From Owenia fusiformis (lineage: Eukaryota; Annelida; Polychaeta; Sabellida; Oweniidae), in contig CAIIXF020000180.1 in the NCBI GenBank assembly GCA_903813345.2, positions 73,410 through 108,000 on the forward strand: 34,591 nucleotides of DNA. The letters run 5' to 3'. This document shows positions 22,637-32,675 of this stretch, in pieces; position 1 is the first letter of the stretch, and each line of letters opens with the position of its first letter. The position numbers and the translations under genes were made by a program. The notes under the pieces are model-generated. The model had not been told where the DNA came from and searched no databases. It saw nothing but the letters and a program-made list of their open reading frames with translations.

Positions 22637-23601
22637 GCAGGTGTAAGTGTCTTTGGGTGGCTATTTTTCTTCAAATTCTTCAATTTTTCTAATTGTCTCT
22701 ATGACATCACAATAGACAAGTGACACGATAAGTTCCTTTGTGATGTATACTGTCCAAAACCCAGTTGAAAAATTGAGATGGAAAAGGGAGGAAATTTTAA
22801 ATTTTTTTCCAAAATTTTCAAAATGGCAGATGTTTCCACACCAACCAAATTGATGAAATGGAAGCATAGAAATCTAATACAATAAAATAGCAAGACTTTG
22901 CAAGAGACTTATGAACTGGTTCAGAGAGCATTTGGAAATGATGCCAAAACGTATCAAGAAATTGCCTAGATGCTGCAAGACGCGCTTCCTTTTGCTCCAC
23001 TGTGAGGAACTTTGGAACCCACTTTGCTGCAACATACCGCTTTTTCAAGATCTTTGTGACAATTGTATTGCAGGACCCCTTAGATATGTCCAGTAAATCA
23101 CGTATTTCCTCTAATGAAATATGTCTGTCCTGCTCTATAAGAACTTTTATCTTTTCTGCATTCACCTGGTTGACCTGGTTGACAGAGGTCCTTGGCCTTT
23201 CTTTTCTGAAGTTGTCTGAAAGACTGTCACGCTTCCCCTTCTTGAAATCGTTGTACCATCTCATTACAGTTGTGTAATTTTTGGCATCATTTCCAAATGC
23301 TCCCTGAACCAGTTCATAAATCTCTTGCAAAGTCTTGCCATTTTGAACCATGCACTGTATCAGATTTCTATGCTTCCATTTCATCAATTTGGTTGGTGTT
23401 GAAACATCTGCCATTTTGAAAATGTTGGAAAAAAAATTCAAAATTTTCTCACTTTTGCATCTCAATTTTAAAACTGGGTTTTGGACAGTATACATCACAA
23501 AGGAACTTATCGTGTCACTTGTCTATTGTGATGTCATAGAGACAATTAGAAAAATTGAAGAATTTGAAGAAAAATAGCCACCCAAAGACACTTACACCTG
23601 C
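22637..23601. mobile_element. mariner-derived 965-bp foldback element
   Basis: Flanked by TA on both sides (22635-22636 and 23602-23603). The outer 313 bases (22637-22949) and 324 bases (23278-23601) are near-identical inverted arms beginning GCAGGTGTAAGTGTCTTTGG. Each arm includes the element's 5' untranslated leader and the start of a transposase gene beginning MADVSTP. The loop (22950-23277) continues the transposase only from the right arm. The element thus consists of two head-to-head copies of the 5' end of a mariner transposon, with the 3' half lost. Transcription across it would yield a long hairpin RNA. Confidence 0.85.
22975..23414 (-). pseudogene. truncated mariner transposase, N-terminal DNA-binding part
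   Basis: From the Met at 23414 the frame reads about 145 residues of mariner-like transposase. The first helix-turn-helix region includes NLIQCMVQNGKTLQEIYELV and VMRWYNDFKKGKRDS. The linker RPRTS, where mariners usually have a GRP-type motif, is followed by a second helix-turn-helix around HISLEEIRDLLDISKGS. The motif KWVPKFLTVEQKEARL is typical of the mariner N-terminal half. After about residue 145 the frame runs into antisense of the left arm (to 22818) and is not real protein. The catalytic DD34D domain is absent, so it cannot transpose itself. The left arm holds a second copy of the start (Met at 22823, plus strand), broken by stop codons after about 20 residues. Confidence 0.8.
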
Positions 23602-23619
23602 TAATTAAAGCACTGGATC

Positions 23620-23900
23620 AAGTTTCAATACTACAAGCAAACCTAATTTATCTAGAAAGCATGACATAGCCCTAAATGAAATAAGATGTGACCTTTTTTC
23701 AAATCAAAGAAATTTTCTCATAATTCTACAAGGACTAATGATAATCTATGTGCTTGTGGTAAGCCTGAGACACCTGAACATGTATTTTTTCTCCTGCTTG
23801 CGTCATAATCTCCAACGACAACAGCCAATGACTACCCTAAAGCAAATGTGACTGAGGCTTAGATTCAATGACAAACTCAGTGGCAAACTCAATGTGTCTC
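23620..23900 (+). pseudogene. decayed retrotransposon C-terminal fragment
   Basis: One frame around 23728-23808 reads NDNLCACGKPETPEHVFF, the CxCG...ET.EH pattern found at the C-terminus of many non-LTR retrotransposon polyproteins. Neighbouring frames give FSNQRNFL upstream and CLRHNLQRQQ downstream, which fit the same protein if the frame is shifted. Stop codons and frameshifts interrupt it. It lies directly beyond the mariner foldback. The family was not determined. Confidence 0.45.
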
Positions 23901-24149
23901 CATTTTAGCTTATGGACGGTTTCAAAGAGATATAACAAAATAATGCTAGAGCCTCAATAGGTATCGAATTATTATTATCTAAATATTTGTATATGATATC
24001 CCTCGGAAAATATGTGTATCTCACTTTATACAAACATTCGATAAATATTAAATTCTATTGAGGTGAATACCTGTGCATCTTTCACAAGCGTTATTCCACA
24101 TAGCTTGTGACACTTTCACAAGATGATATTCCACTAGCCCTTCGTTTTC
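23901..24149. other. intergenic, nothing seen
   Basis: AT-rich sequence between the retrotransposon fragment and the (TTCG)n tract. No coding frame recognised. Confidence 0.35.
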
Positions 24150-24540
24150 CCGCATGTTCATTCGTTTGTTCGTTCGCGCGTTCGCGCGTTCGTTCGTTCG
24201 TTCGTTCGTCTATCCACTCGTTAGTTCATTCGTTGTTTTATTCGTTCATTCCTGTGTCAGTTTGTTTGTTCGTTTTTACGTCGATCCGTCCGTCCGTCTG
24301 TCCATTCGTTCGTGTGTTCGTTTGTTGGTCCTTCCTTTCTTTCATCTATTAGTCCATGGTTCGTCCATGCTTTCAATCATTCGTCTGTCAGTTTGTTCGT
24401 TTGTTCCTTCGATTGTACGTTCGTTCGTCCATTCATTTGTCCTTCCTTTCGTTCGTTTGTTCGTTCGTGCGTTTGTTCAATCGTCTGTAAGTTCGTTCAT
24501 TTATTCGTATTGTCGCACGTTTGTTCGCTTGTTCGTTAAC
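24150..24540. repeat. degenerate (TTCG)n tract
   Basis: About 390 bases of TTCG tetranucleotides with many TTTG, TCCG and TTCA variants. Because a period of four has a 12-base reading cycle, all three forward frames stay open over much of it and translate as Arg/Ser/Phe/Val low-complexity strings. These are artefacts, not genes. A second tract of the same kind lies at about 25811-26070. Confidence 0.9.
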
Positions 24541-25810
24541 ATTTTCACGACGATAGACTCCATATGGAGGCCTATTATGTAATACCTTTCAGGGCAAAAG
24601 GCTCCTTTTGGCACCATTTTTTTATTTGTATACATCAATGAAATGGCAATATCTATGTGATAATCCTTACTGGAAATTTTATTTCAGTGATAAAATTCAA
24701 GGTATAGGTCTCAGGGCGGAGGCAATTTGCAATTTTCACCTCAAAACTGCTCTTACTTATCCATCACGAGGGTCAATATTTTCCTCTTATATTCACGTCG
24801 GGAAAGTCTTAAAGTGCCCGATAAACTATAAAATGCGCATGCGTCCAGGTGTTGATAAACTATAAATAGCGAAAATCCAGGGTTTGTCACCACAAGGTAA
24901 GCCAGGACGTGTTGAGAGAACAGCTAGTGTTGATATTGAATTTACATGTAGCCAGATAAGTTTCCTTATTGAAATTACATATGGTTATTAGCAATACTTT
25001 GTAGGTGCTAAATAATAAAATATTTAGAGTATATATGAGAGAAATTGGTCATTTCGAACCTGTTGAAAAGTTTGTGGCTCTCGGCTACACCGGGGAATTT
25101 ACTTCCATGAGTACACACATAAATGTGGGGTTCCCCAAGAGGTACGCGACAAGGTGACCTGGCATCAAATGTGCGACTAAATGCTACTATCGAGAAGATA
25201 AAATAACGAATACGACAATAAGTTATTGCATGTGACAATTCCGAGCCTTCATCTCACTGAAGTATTTTGAAGTGAAAATAGGATTTTTGTTTTGATACAT
25301 GGATTCAGATGAACGTAACTTTATTCTGACAACTTATCAAAACTGAACAAAATTGATTGTACGTAACAGAAAATTTATTGTTTTACAATGTTTTGATTGG
25401 CTAAACGAATGAAACCAACAAATTATGACATGTAAAATGACAATTTTGAAATGTAAAATTTAAAAGTGACAAACACAACCTCCCTATCCACTCTTTGGGA
25501 GCCCTAGTAAATAAGTAATATGTACATGCAGCAGTGGTAGTGTACAGCTTATTATCACACTACGCTTTGTATTCTAAAGCCTGTTGTTTGTAATAACACT
25601 GTTCACTCAACGTATGTTTTGTGTGTGGGCAGTCAACGATAATCATTGTTTTATCCCGGTTATATGACCTCGGCAATTATAACAAAACCGTACTAGACGA
25701 TAAAACGCAAATAAGAGAAAGCTTTCACACACATATAAAAAATGAACTTGTCTAATCCGCCAGTATAAACTCTGTGCTATACGTAGCCGGGTCAGGCGCA
25801 CACTTTAAGG
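24541..25810. other. intergenic; TATA-like motifs with NRF1-type site
   Basis: No gene recognised. The direct repeat GATAAACTATAAA occurs at 24820-24832 and 24854-24866; between the copies is TGCGCATGCG (24834-24843), close to the NRF1 consensus. The second copy extends to CTATAAATAGC, a strong TATA-box match. No coding frame follows within a few hundred bases on the plus strand, so any transcript would be non-coding or have a distant first coding exon. Confidence 0.35.
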
Positions 25811-26375
25811 TGTTAGTTCGTTCCTCCTTCCTTTCCATCGTGTGTTCGTTCGTTCTTTCGTGCGTTCGTTCATTCGTCTTTCCTTTGGATCGTTAGTTTC
25901 TTCCGTTTAATATAGTTCGGCCATAAGTTATTTCATTTCTCCTTCCGTTCGTTCGTCATTTCGTTCGTTCGTCTGTCCAGCCGTCCGTTCGTTAGTTGAT
26001 TCTTTCAATAGTTCGTACGTTCGTGTGTTCATTTGTTTGCCCATTTGTTAGTTCTTTCGTCCATTCGTTCAGAAGGAAGGGAATTTGGGCGGAAGGAAGA
26101 AAGGAAGGGAATATGGAAAGAATGGACGGGGTTGATGGAAATAAGGAAGAGATATTAAAGGAAGTATGGAAGGAAGTATGAAATTTGGAAGGAAGGTAGG
26201 AAGGGAGTACAGAAGGAGGACAGGGAGTATTAAAAGAAGTATTAAAGGAAGTGAGTATACAGGAAGGACGGGCTTATGGATGTAAGGAAATATCGAAAGG
26301 ATGGAAGTATGGAAGGAAGGAAGTATGGAAGGTATGAAGGAATATTGAAGGAAGGGAGTTTGGAAAGAAGGACGG
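25811..26375. repeat. (TTCG)n tract followed by (GGAA)n tract
   Basis: 25811-26070 is a degenerate (TTCG)n tract like that at 24150. It switches abruptly at about 26071 to a purine-rich (GGAA)n tract with inserts such as 'tatggaagg', extending to about 26375. Long frames on both strands here (for example a Pro/Leu/Ser-rich one on the minus strand) are low-complexity artefacts. Confidence 0.85.
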
Positions 26376-27764
26376 AACCACAGTTGCATGTGTTGTGGTG
26401 TGTACAACAGTGGATCAAACTGGATACAATAGTGGTAGATTTGCAGGGTATAATCGGAGTTCATTCCATTTTTGAGAAATTTTTTCTCATGTTTACAATG
26501 GGATCTCCTCATGTTTTTAGAGGGGGCTCCTCATGTTTTCAGCGAGAACTTTGGTTTATTGCTCGTGTCCGAAGCAGGGCCTTGAGAGATATGATAAAAT
26601 TGAAATATAAAATATTCTGTGAAACTTTAGACAGTGAAACTCAGGACAACTTTATTTCATATCAAAATGGTTATTTAAATCACAGCGCAATGATGTTCTT
26701 CAGCTATAACATATGGAAATGAATACATAAAGATTCAAGATGATAGGCTACTATCTCCCTCCAATATTCTTAAATAACGAGACCTAGAACGACAGCTCGT
26801 GATATTTTTTTCAAGTAGTTGCTTCTTTAGTTTTAACAACATGTAATCATTGATGAAAATAAAATGAGTTTAATCATCTAAAGATAACCCTTTCTTTTCT
26901 TCTCATTGTTTGCGAAGTCAGCGGGAACTGGTTCGCGATTTTGAGAATTAGCGCGGGGCTTGAAATTTAACCGTCCGAGAATTCTGATAACTGCACTGGA
27001 CGAAAATAAAACTGTACTATACAATGATACGTGTACACAATTACATTAACTTAATGGGTTTATCTACGTAACTTCAACCTGTAGTGATACACAAAAAAGA
27101 GTGTACGAGAATAACCCAAGGACAACTGCAGACCTCAAAAAGGAGATCATCCATGTCATTCTGGCCATACATGTTGGAAAATGCACAGATCATTAACAAC
27201 CTGTTAACAACCTATTAATTTATGGTCCTACTCTCCTCTTTCTCTTATTATCTTCTACACAATCAGGGCCAGTATTGGCCTTTAAAATGCGGACCATGAT
27301 CCCCCTGGGGACCATAATTCCTTTCACACAGGGAGTAATTACCTAAAATGATAAAGATATGAAGAAAATGCAGGGTTTTCATTTTTTGACCACCCTGTAC
27401 ATTAAGTAAAGGAAAGTTAAAAGAAGTATCTTAAATTAGAATAAAATATACACTTTAAGTTTATCTATTTTTGGGGCTATTTATATATTATATATTTTTA
27501 GATGTTTCTTCAAAATCAACCTAACTTTCCCAATATCACTACGTTATTAAGAGAACGTTAAAGTACATTGTATTTGTATATGTCAGTCATTTTACACCGA
27601 CGAGGGTTGGACAGATGTTTCATTTCATTCAATAGACTTGGTGAAAAGAACAAAACAACTTTTTAAAAATAAAACTTTTTTTTTACTTAACAATTGTATA
27701 TATTATGTACCTGTGTGGAAAAGACACATTCTTTACAAAAGCATGAACATAATGTGACATATTG
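26376..27764. other. intergenic, repeat fragment near 27480-27680
   Basis: No gene recognised. The segment at about 27480-27680 is similar, in opposite orientation, to about 31640-31830 ('gatgtttcatttcattc', 'aaaatcaacc.aactttcc'), indicating two diverged copies of one repeat. GGACCATGATCCCCCTGGGG around 27288 is part of an imperfect palindrome. Confidence 0.4.
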
Positions 27765-27770
27765 TTTATT
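27765..27770 (-). terminator. polyadenylation signal overlapping the stop
   Basis: AATAAA on the minus strand, overlapping the last two bases of the TAA stop of the small membrane-protein gene, followed by a U/GU-rich stretch (TGTTCATGCTTTTG, then GTGTCTTTT). This would give a very short 3' untranslated region of about 20-30 bases. Confidence 0.5.
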
Positions 27771-28494
27771 ATTTCTTGCATACTGTTCGATAAAAATTCG
27801 GAGAAGTCTTGCATACGTGGGACGGTTGCACTCCAATCACCATAGAATCAGTTACTGTTTCATACCAATGTAATTGGTTTGTATTGTAGCCGAAGGATAT
27901 TGGTGGCGTCCTTCCATTGTCTGTTGTGTTGCTCGTGACAGGAGTCTGATAGGCTGCCCATAAAGGATAGGTGCCCTGCCCTGATCCATCATCTATTAAA
28001 TGATAAATGGAATGGCTAGAAACATGAGTGTTTTATACATTAATCAAAAGAATTCTAGATGACTAAATGATTGACTATGACACTCTGAGCGTAGTGAAGA
28101 CCAAGCGTTGTGGGTGTACGTATAAAATATTCCCTGATATTTAATTTGTAGCAATGTGGAAAAGCAATGTATGAAATTTAGAGTTCCTTGATAAACAAGT
28201 TCAGTCTCTTTTATACTTCTATCCCCTTTAAAGAATTCGAATTACAATACGTACAATGTGCACATTTTTTCTATAGGGAATTAATACATGCATATGTAAT
28301 CATACTTTACCTGCAAGAAGTGATTTTGTTGTTACTGTAATCACAACCACGGATAGCAGCATCAAGAAAAGAACTGATAAAATAACTTTTTTACACCAGT
28401 TTCGATTTGGCTTTTGTCCCTCACATTCACCTCCATTTTTCTTTTCAAGTAAATTACTTTCCGAGCATGAAGTATCAGAGTCAAAAGACATCAT
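27769..28494 (-). CDS. small single-pass membrane protein, two exons, family unknown
   Basis: Exon 1 is 28311-28494 and starts with MMSFDSD. Its donor reads GCAG then GTAAAGTATG and splits a codon after the first base. Exon 2 is 27769-27992, entered through an acceptor ending in TTTAATAG, and completes that codon as Asp; the frame then stays open to TAA. The predicted protein has 135 residues. Residues 1-36 are polar and Cys-containing, ending in a basic RNWCKK that predicts a cytoplasmic N-terminus. Residues about 37-55 (VILSVLFLMLLSVVVITVT) form one membrane segment. The roughly 75-residue C-terminal part has an NTT glycosylation sequon, several Trp/Tyr residues (PLWAAYQTP, QLHWYETV) and two closely spaced Cys near the end (HVC...TVCKK). 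This fits a type II membrane protein or signal-anchored precursor. I do not recognise the family. Exon 2 contains CACGTATGC, a weak internal donor, so a longer isoform is possible. Confidence 0.65.
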
Positions 28495-28559
28495 ATTGTT
28501 CCTTGGCGATTCTTTGTAAGCTAAACTTTATTTACTTACTCAACTGCAATCATCATGTA

Positions 28560-28778
28560 CACTACTCTTCATAAGTTTGGAAACCGGAGGTTTTCATTGA
28601 ACGACAAAGTATTAACGCCTATTACAGTTTGAATCTGAATTGTGTTCCTTAATTATAATAGTTCGGTTATTCAATAGTATGAAAACTTTGCTGTTTTGAT
28701 CACCAAACATGAACAGGTAAGGTTTTCATAGGACATCCAGAAGGGGACTACCTGCTGCCAAACTTATGGACCGAAGTG
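28560..28778. mobile_element. 219-bp Tc1/mariner-type MITE
   Basis: Ends are CACTACTCTTCATAAGTTTGG and, reverse-complemented, CACTTCGGTCCATAAGTTTGG (quoted as two 21-base ends sharing CACT and CATAAGTTTGG). The left flank is TA; the right flank has mutated to AA in the reverse-complement view. The left 110 bases match the element end at 20225. It lies 66 bases upstream of the start codon of the small membrane-protein gene, so it could form part of that gene's promoter or 5' leader. Confidence 0.7.
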
Positions 28779-30449
28779 TTTATTAAAATGTCTTATCTTA
28801 AAACGGTTTAGATTAGAATATCAACTCTGTTGGCAATATACAGGGGGTTCACTAAGTAATGACACTAGGTCTCCCATCTCTACAGTTTTTAACCAATCTT
28901 TCTAGATTTTGCACATATTATCAGGTATGTAATAATGAATGCACGTACAAAATTTCATTTCTCAAGAATAAAAAATTCAACTTTATCATATACATTTCCA
29001 TTTTGTAACATGGTCATTGTCACAACACGTATTACATGATTACATCACATTTAACAACAATTAAGAAACATTTAATTCTGAGCACACACTGTACCACTTC
29101 TGCAAATGATACTTTATTTATATCTAACACTCCAGGTCCATCCCCAGTGGATATAATATTCACTTGAAAGAAATTTTCTGCTTCAATTTTTTTGTTGTTG
29201 TTTAGGCACCCATTCTTGGAAAACATTAAGTTTGGCCAATCGAATCTTATTTAATTTTATTTCGAATCTGGCTGCCCTTGCAATTTTTTCATCAGAATGA
29301 AACGGTTGACTTTTTAGGAGTCCAATAGCATGGAAATGCAATTTCATTTGGTAAATAATGATTAAGGTCTACATTTTTAAATCCTAGTCTACTCTGCATT
29401 CTGTCCAATATCTATGGACTACTTTGAGGTATGACACCCACTTGAGATTTGATTGACCTTCATGGTTATATCAGTTCCCATTGTTTTTTCTTCAAGTACT
29501 CTGTTATGTTAAGCCTGCGATAATGTGAATATTACGAGATACTGAAATATGCCACGGACATTCATACTGACACCAGAGACTTATACGTCTCTGCTGACAG
29601 CTATGTCAAGTACTTACACAACATTTTGATCATATTTTAAAAATGATATCATTGAGATCTCGTGGGTGATACAATTGCAAACAACATGTACAATTGACAT
29701 ACCAATGTATTCTTTACAATTTAAAATATATCTCACGACGTTTCAAAGATTGAAGTTTGAAAATATAAAGTGCAAAATCGAGGAAATAGTTTAATTATCT
29801 TAATTAAATAGTAAATAAGGTGACCACATTATAGAAAAAAGAAATTAGTTTGCTTTGATTACGTATATAATATTGCAAATATCTCCCAATCATTGACGCA
29901 ACCGGGTGTCGTACCCAAATAAACGAAAAACAAGTTCGTGATTTTCAAAAGATGAGTCATAGTAAGACTACTATTTACCCAACATTTGCAATAATCATAT
30001 AATACGAAGATAAGATGGTCACGGGATTCTTAGAATGCGCCTTGGACATGTTAGACAATAGTCAGGTATTTTGACATTTTACCTGTAACATCATTGACTG
30101 TACTCGTAACAATTTGATAAAAATATGGAGAGCCCAAAGAATAATAAAAGTGTTCTTCAATTCATGTTCTATTGTGTTTTTTAATTATTTAGTGCATTCA
30201 TATCACTAGAGATGATTTGAAGATGATCTAAGGAGTCGTGTTATGTCAGCCTGCTACTGGCATGTGTCTCCAATGTCAACTATTTTTAAACAATACCTTT
30301 TGTGGTAAAGTATATGGCATCTTTGAGAAAATAATTACTCTCGAATTTCAAAACAAACTTGAACTTGACATTTTTTAATCAAAACAAATAGCGTGACGTG
30401 ATAAAATTAGACATTTGATATAAAAACATGTCTTTATAAATTCGTATAT
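28779..30449. other. intergenic, possible decayed transposon pieces
   Basis: At about 28840 'ggggttcactaagtaatgac' resembles the ends of some mariner elements, but no inverted partner was found. On the minus strand between about 29180 and 29400, short frames such as FKNVDLNHYLPNEIAFPCYW look protein-like but are broken by stops and frameshifts, and I cannot assign them. Nothing else is recognised. Confidence 0.35.
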
Positions 30450-31010
30450 TTTTATTTATTTATTGATTTCTCAATTTACGCCTTTTATGGTATACGAGTA
30501 CAAAAGACAAACTTAACTAATACAGTTATACATTAAAATAACATTTATGTATACACCTTTTTTGCCCAGCCTCGATTAAAAACACAAAGTTTTATTCGTA
30601 TATTTTTGTTTGAATTTTTTAATTTCTCAAACTTCTGTGTTTGGACTTGTGGAATAACATTTAGGAAGGTACCTTTTTCTAATATAACTTAAAGCGTTGG
30701 ATTCTAAAATGACATGAAATTCATCGCCTATTCCCTTACCACATAAATCACAGAACCTATTTTCCCTTGGAATATTTTGTAACGTCCTCTTTCAACTCGA
30801 AGTTTACATAATTTTAACTTTTCTATAGTACTAATTATCTGGCATACAGTCTCAATACTGTTCAAATGAAAATTTCTGTTTATATTTTAAAGTTGTAACT
30901 TTTCGCACTGACTTTCATGTCACTATTCCACTTTTGTAAAACGATCTTGCATCCTTAGTTTTACTGTTTTGATAAACTCTGCATAACTAACGGACTTCGG
31001 ATTAACCTAA
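30450..31010 (-). pseudogene. decayed non-LTR retrotransposon 3' end
   Basis: Minus-strand frames read LRVERGRYK, then after a one-base loss in an A-run (about 30775-30778) NIPRENRFCDLCGKGIGDEF and onward to SPNTE. A second frameshift at about 30632 gives FEKLKNS. The RGRY...PRE.R.C..C....IGDEFH pattern is characteristic of the C-terminal end of reverse-transcriptase-containing retrotransposon proteins in molluscs and other invertebrates (from memory). Upstream fragments such as QDRFTKVE and WNSDMKVSAKSYNF, in other frames, continue the same protein. The tail of AATAAATAAATAAA at about 30450-30470 marks the element's 3' end. Inactive. Confidence 0.7.
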
Positions 31011-31478
31011 CATCTAATATGTACAACATTAACATTTATTGAAGGAATCAATTAAATAAGAAAGGGTGACATGTAATTTTCGATTCCACGAACCCTTTTG
31101 ACAATAACAGGATGCGATATCTACTCATGTCCTTAAAAATGGGAGATTGATGAAATAATTTTTAAGTATCTGGGGCGAATCTAAAAGGCGATTTAATATT
31201 TGTGATAACTGTCACTTCAAAATAGCACATATTTGTAATTTTTTATATTTGTGAATTCTGAGGTTGGTGATATGCATTAAGTCTGATAAGACACAAACAA
31301 TTGTTGTGCCATCTTTAATCAAATGAAGTATATTTGACTCGTGACTCAAATAGGAATTAAAAGAATGTAATCGTTTTTTTTCAATAAATGAAATTGACAA
31401 TGATCATTTAGAAATCAGTGCAGACCTATGTTACATATCATAATATGTTAAACAGAACCGCATTAATAAAAATCAAAA
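31011..31478. other. intergenic, nothing seen
   Basis: AT-rich. It may include further, unrecognisably decayed 5' sequence of the adjacent retrotransposon. Confidence 0.3.
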
Positions 31479-32675
31479 AAGAAAGGACTGGTATCGATAT
31501 GGTGAACATTTTGAACACACGTTTCTCTTAAACCAGTCATCAAAAAATTCTGAAAATTTTACAAATCGTCAATTTAATGGTCATCTTTTGAGTGGTAACA
31601 ATATAATTTGAAAAAAATGTATTTCTCTAAATGTTTTAGAAAACACACTAGACGCTTCTTTTGTTCTTGGTATCATATGTTCGGAATGAAATGAAACATC
31701 TTTCTGACTCTCATTGAAACAAAATAACATAAACACGACGTGTTTAGGTCTCTCAATATTGTAATTTTACAAAGGAAAGTTTGGTTGATTTTAAAAAAAG
31801 TATCTTGTTAATGAAATATAAGGTTTATCTTAATTTTCATCTATTTTGGTTGTTTTTGTTTTAATCTTTTAAATACTTTTTGTTAAATGGACCAAAATAT
31901 CCTTTGCATAACTCTAAAATTGAGAGGTCTAAGAAAATGTTGTTTATGCTATTTTGTTCTAACAACGTTCGGTAAGTTATTTTATTTCATTCTCAAGAAT
32001 TGGTAGGAACAAAAACTAAACTAAAAATGTTAACTTCAACAATTATATATTAAATAAATAGTACCGTGGGCACTGGGTTAACATGGTGTTGCTCAAAAGT
32101 GAATGATGGATCAAATAGCAGAAAATAGAAAAAGTGAAGTAGTGAAGTGAATTTCGCGAGACAAAAATGGCGACCATTTTTGAAAATAGGCGAGCTTTTG
32201 AACCAGAACTCATACGAGAGTTTTCTGTATTGATGTTGAACAAAAATAACTTAAAACGGGAATCTTATCGACAGAGGTTTTAAAGCAAATGGTCCAAAAG
32301 TGGACTTCGCTAAACCAAAATGACGGCAATTTTGAAAATTGGCGGGCTTTTGAAACAGGAGGGGGTTCTATATTGATGGTCTACAAAAATAACTTAAAAC
32401 GGGAATCCTATTGACAGAGGTTTTAGAACGGGCCAATTGTTGACAGACAGACGGACGAACACAGACAGACAGACAATTGAGTGATTGCAATAGCTCACCA
32501 TGACCGTGTGAGCTAAATATATACGGGTATAAATAATTGACTCATTAAATTGTTGTCATCAGTCAACATTACATAAAATACCGTGTGTTTCCTTGCAGAC
32601 TGTTTTCAATAATTGGTTTAAGAGAAAAACATTGTTGAATTCAGTTCACCATATCGATACCAATCCTTTGTGAAA
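31479..32675. mobile_element. 1.2-kb inverted-repeat element
   Basis: Left arm 31479-31537 and the reverse complement of right arm 32616-32674 match over about 58 bases: 'aaaggactggtatcgatatg' and 'ggtgaac' outside, 'gtttctcttaaacca' inside. It contains a repeat related to 27480-27680 (at about 31640-31830), a tandem duplication (32154-32431) and a bivalve-type repeat end (32440-32520). No coding capacity. Target-site duplication not identified. Confidence 0.6.
32154..32520. repeat. two-copy direct repeat with (GACA)n and TAGCTCACC end
   Basis: Copies at about 32154-32287 and 32309-32431 share 'aaaatggcgaccatttttga' (second copy diverged), 'aaataacttaaaacgggaat' and 'gacagaggtttta'. They are followed by 'ttgacagacagacggacga', a GACA-rich microsatellite, then 'gcaatagctcaccatgaccg' and GAGCTAAA. 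From memory this ending is very common in bivalve genomes, usually as 'ctcaccatgagc...ggtgagctaa'. It is the main taxonomic clue in the window. Confidence 0.6.

Noticed and set aside
22818-22974. C-terminal 50 residues of the 226-codon mariner frame
   Set aside because: This part is the antisense of the left inverted arm, not transposase.
24150-24540. CRISPR-like regular repeats
   Set aside because: Tetranucleotide tract without spacers in a eukaryotic window; none of the other tandem arrays has unique spacers either.
24107-24582. Three overlapping Arg/Ser/Phe/Val-rich open frames
   Set aside because: They are translations of a (TTCG)n tract that is open in all forward frames.
25996-26722. 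Long frames on both strands across the (TTCG)n/(GGAA)n junction
   Set aside because: Low-complexity products of the repeat; no start or splice context and no domain.
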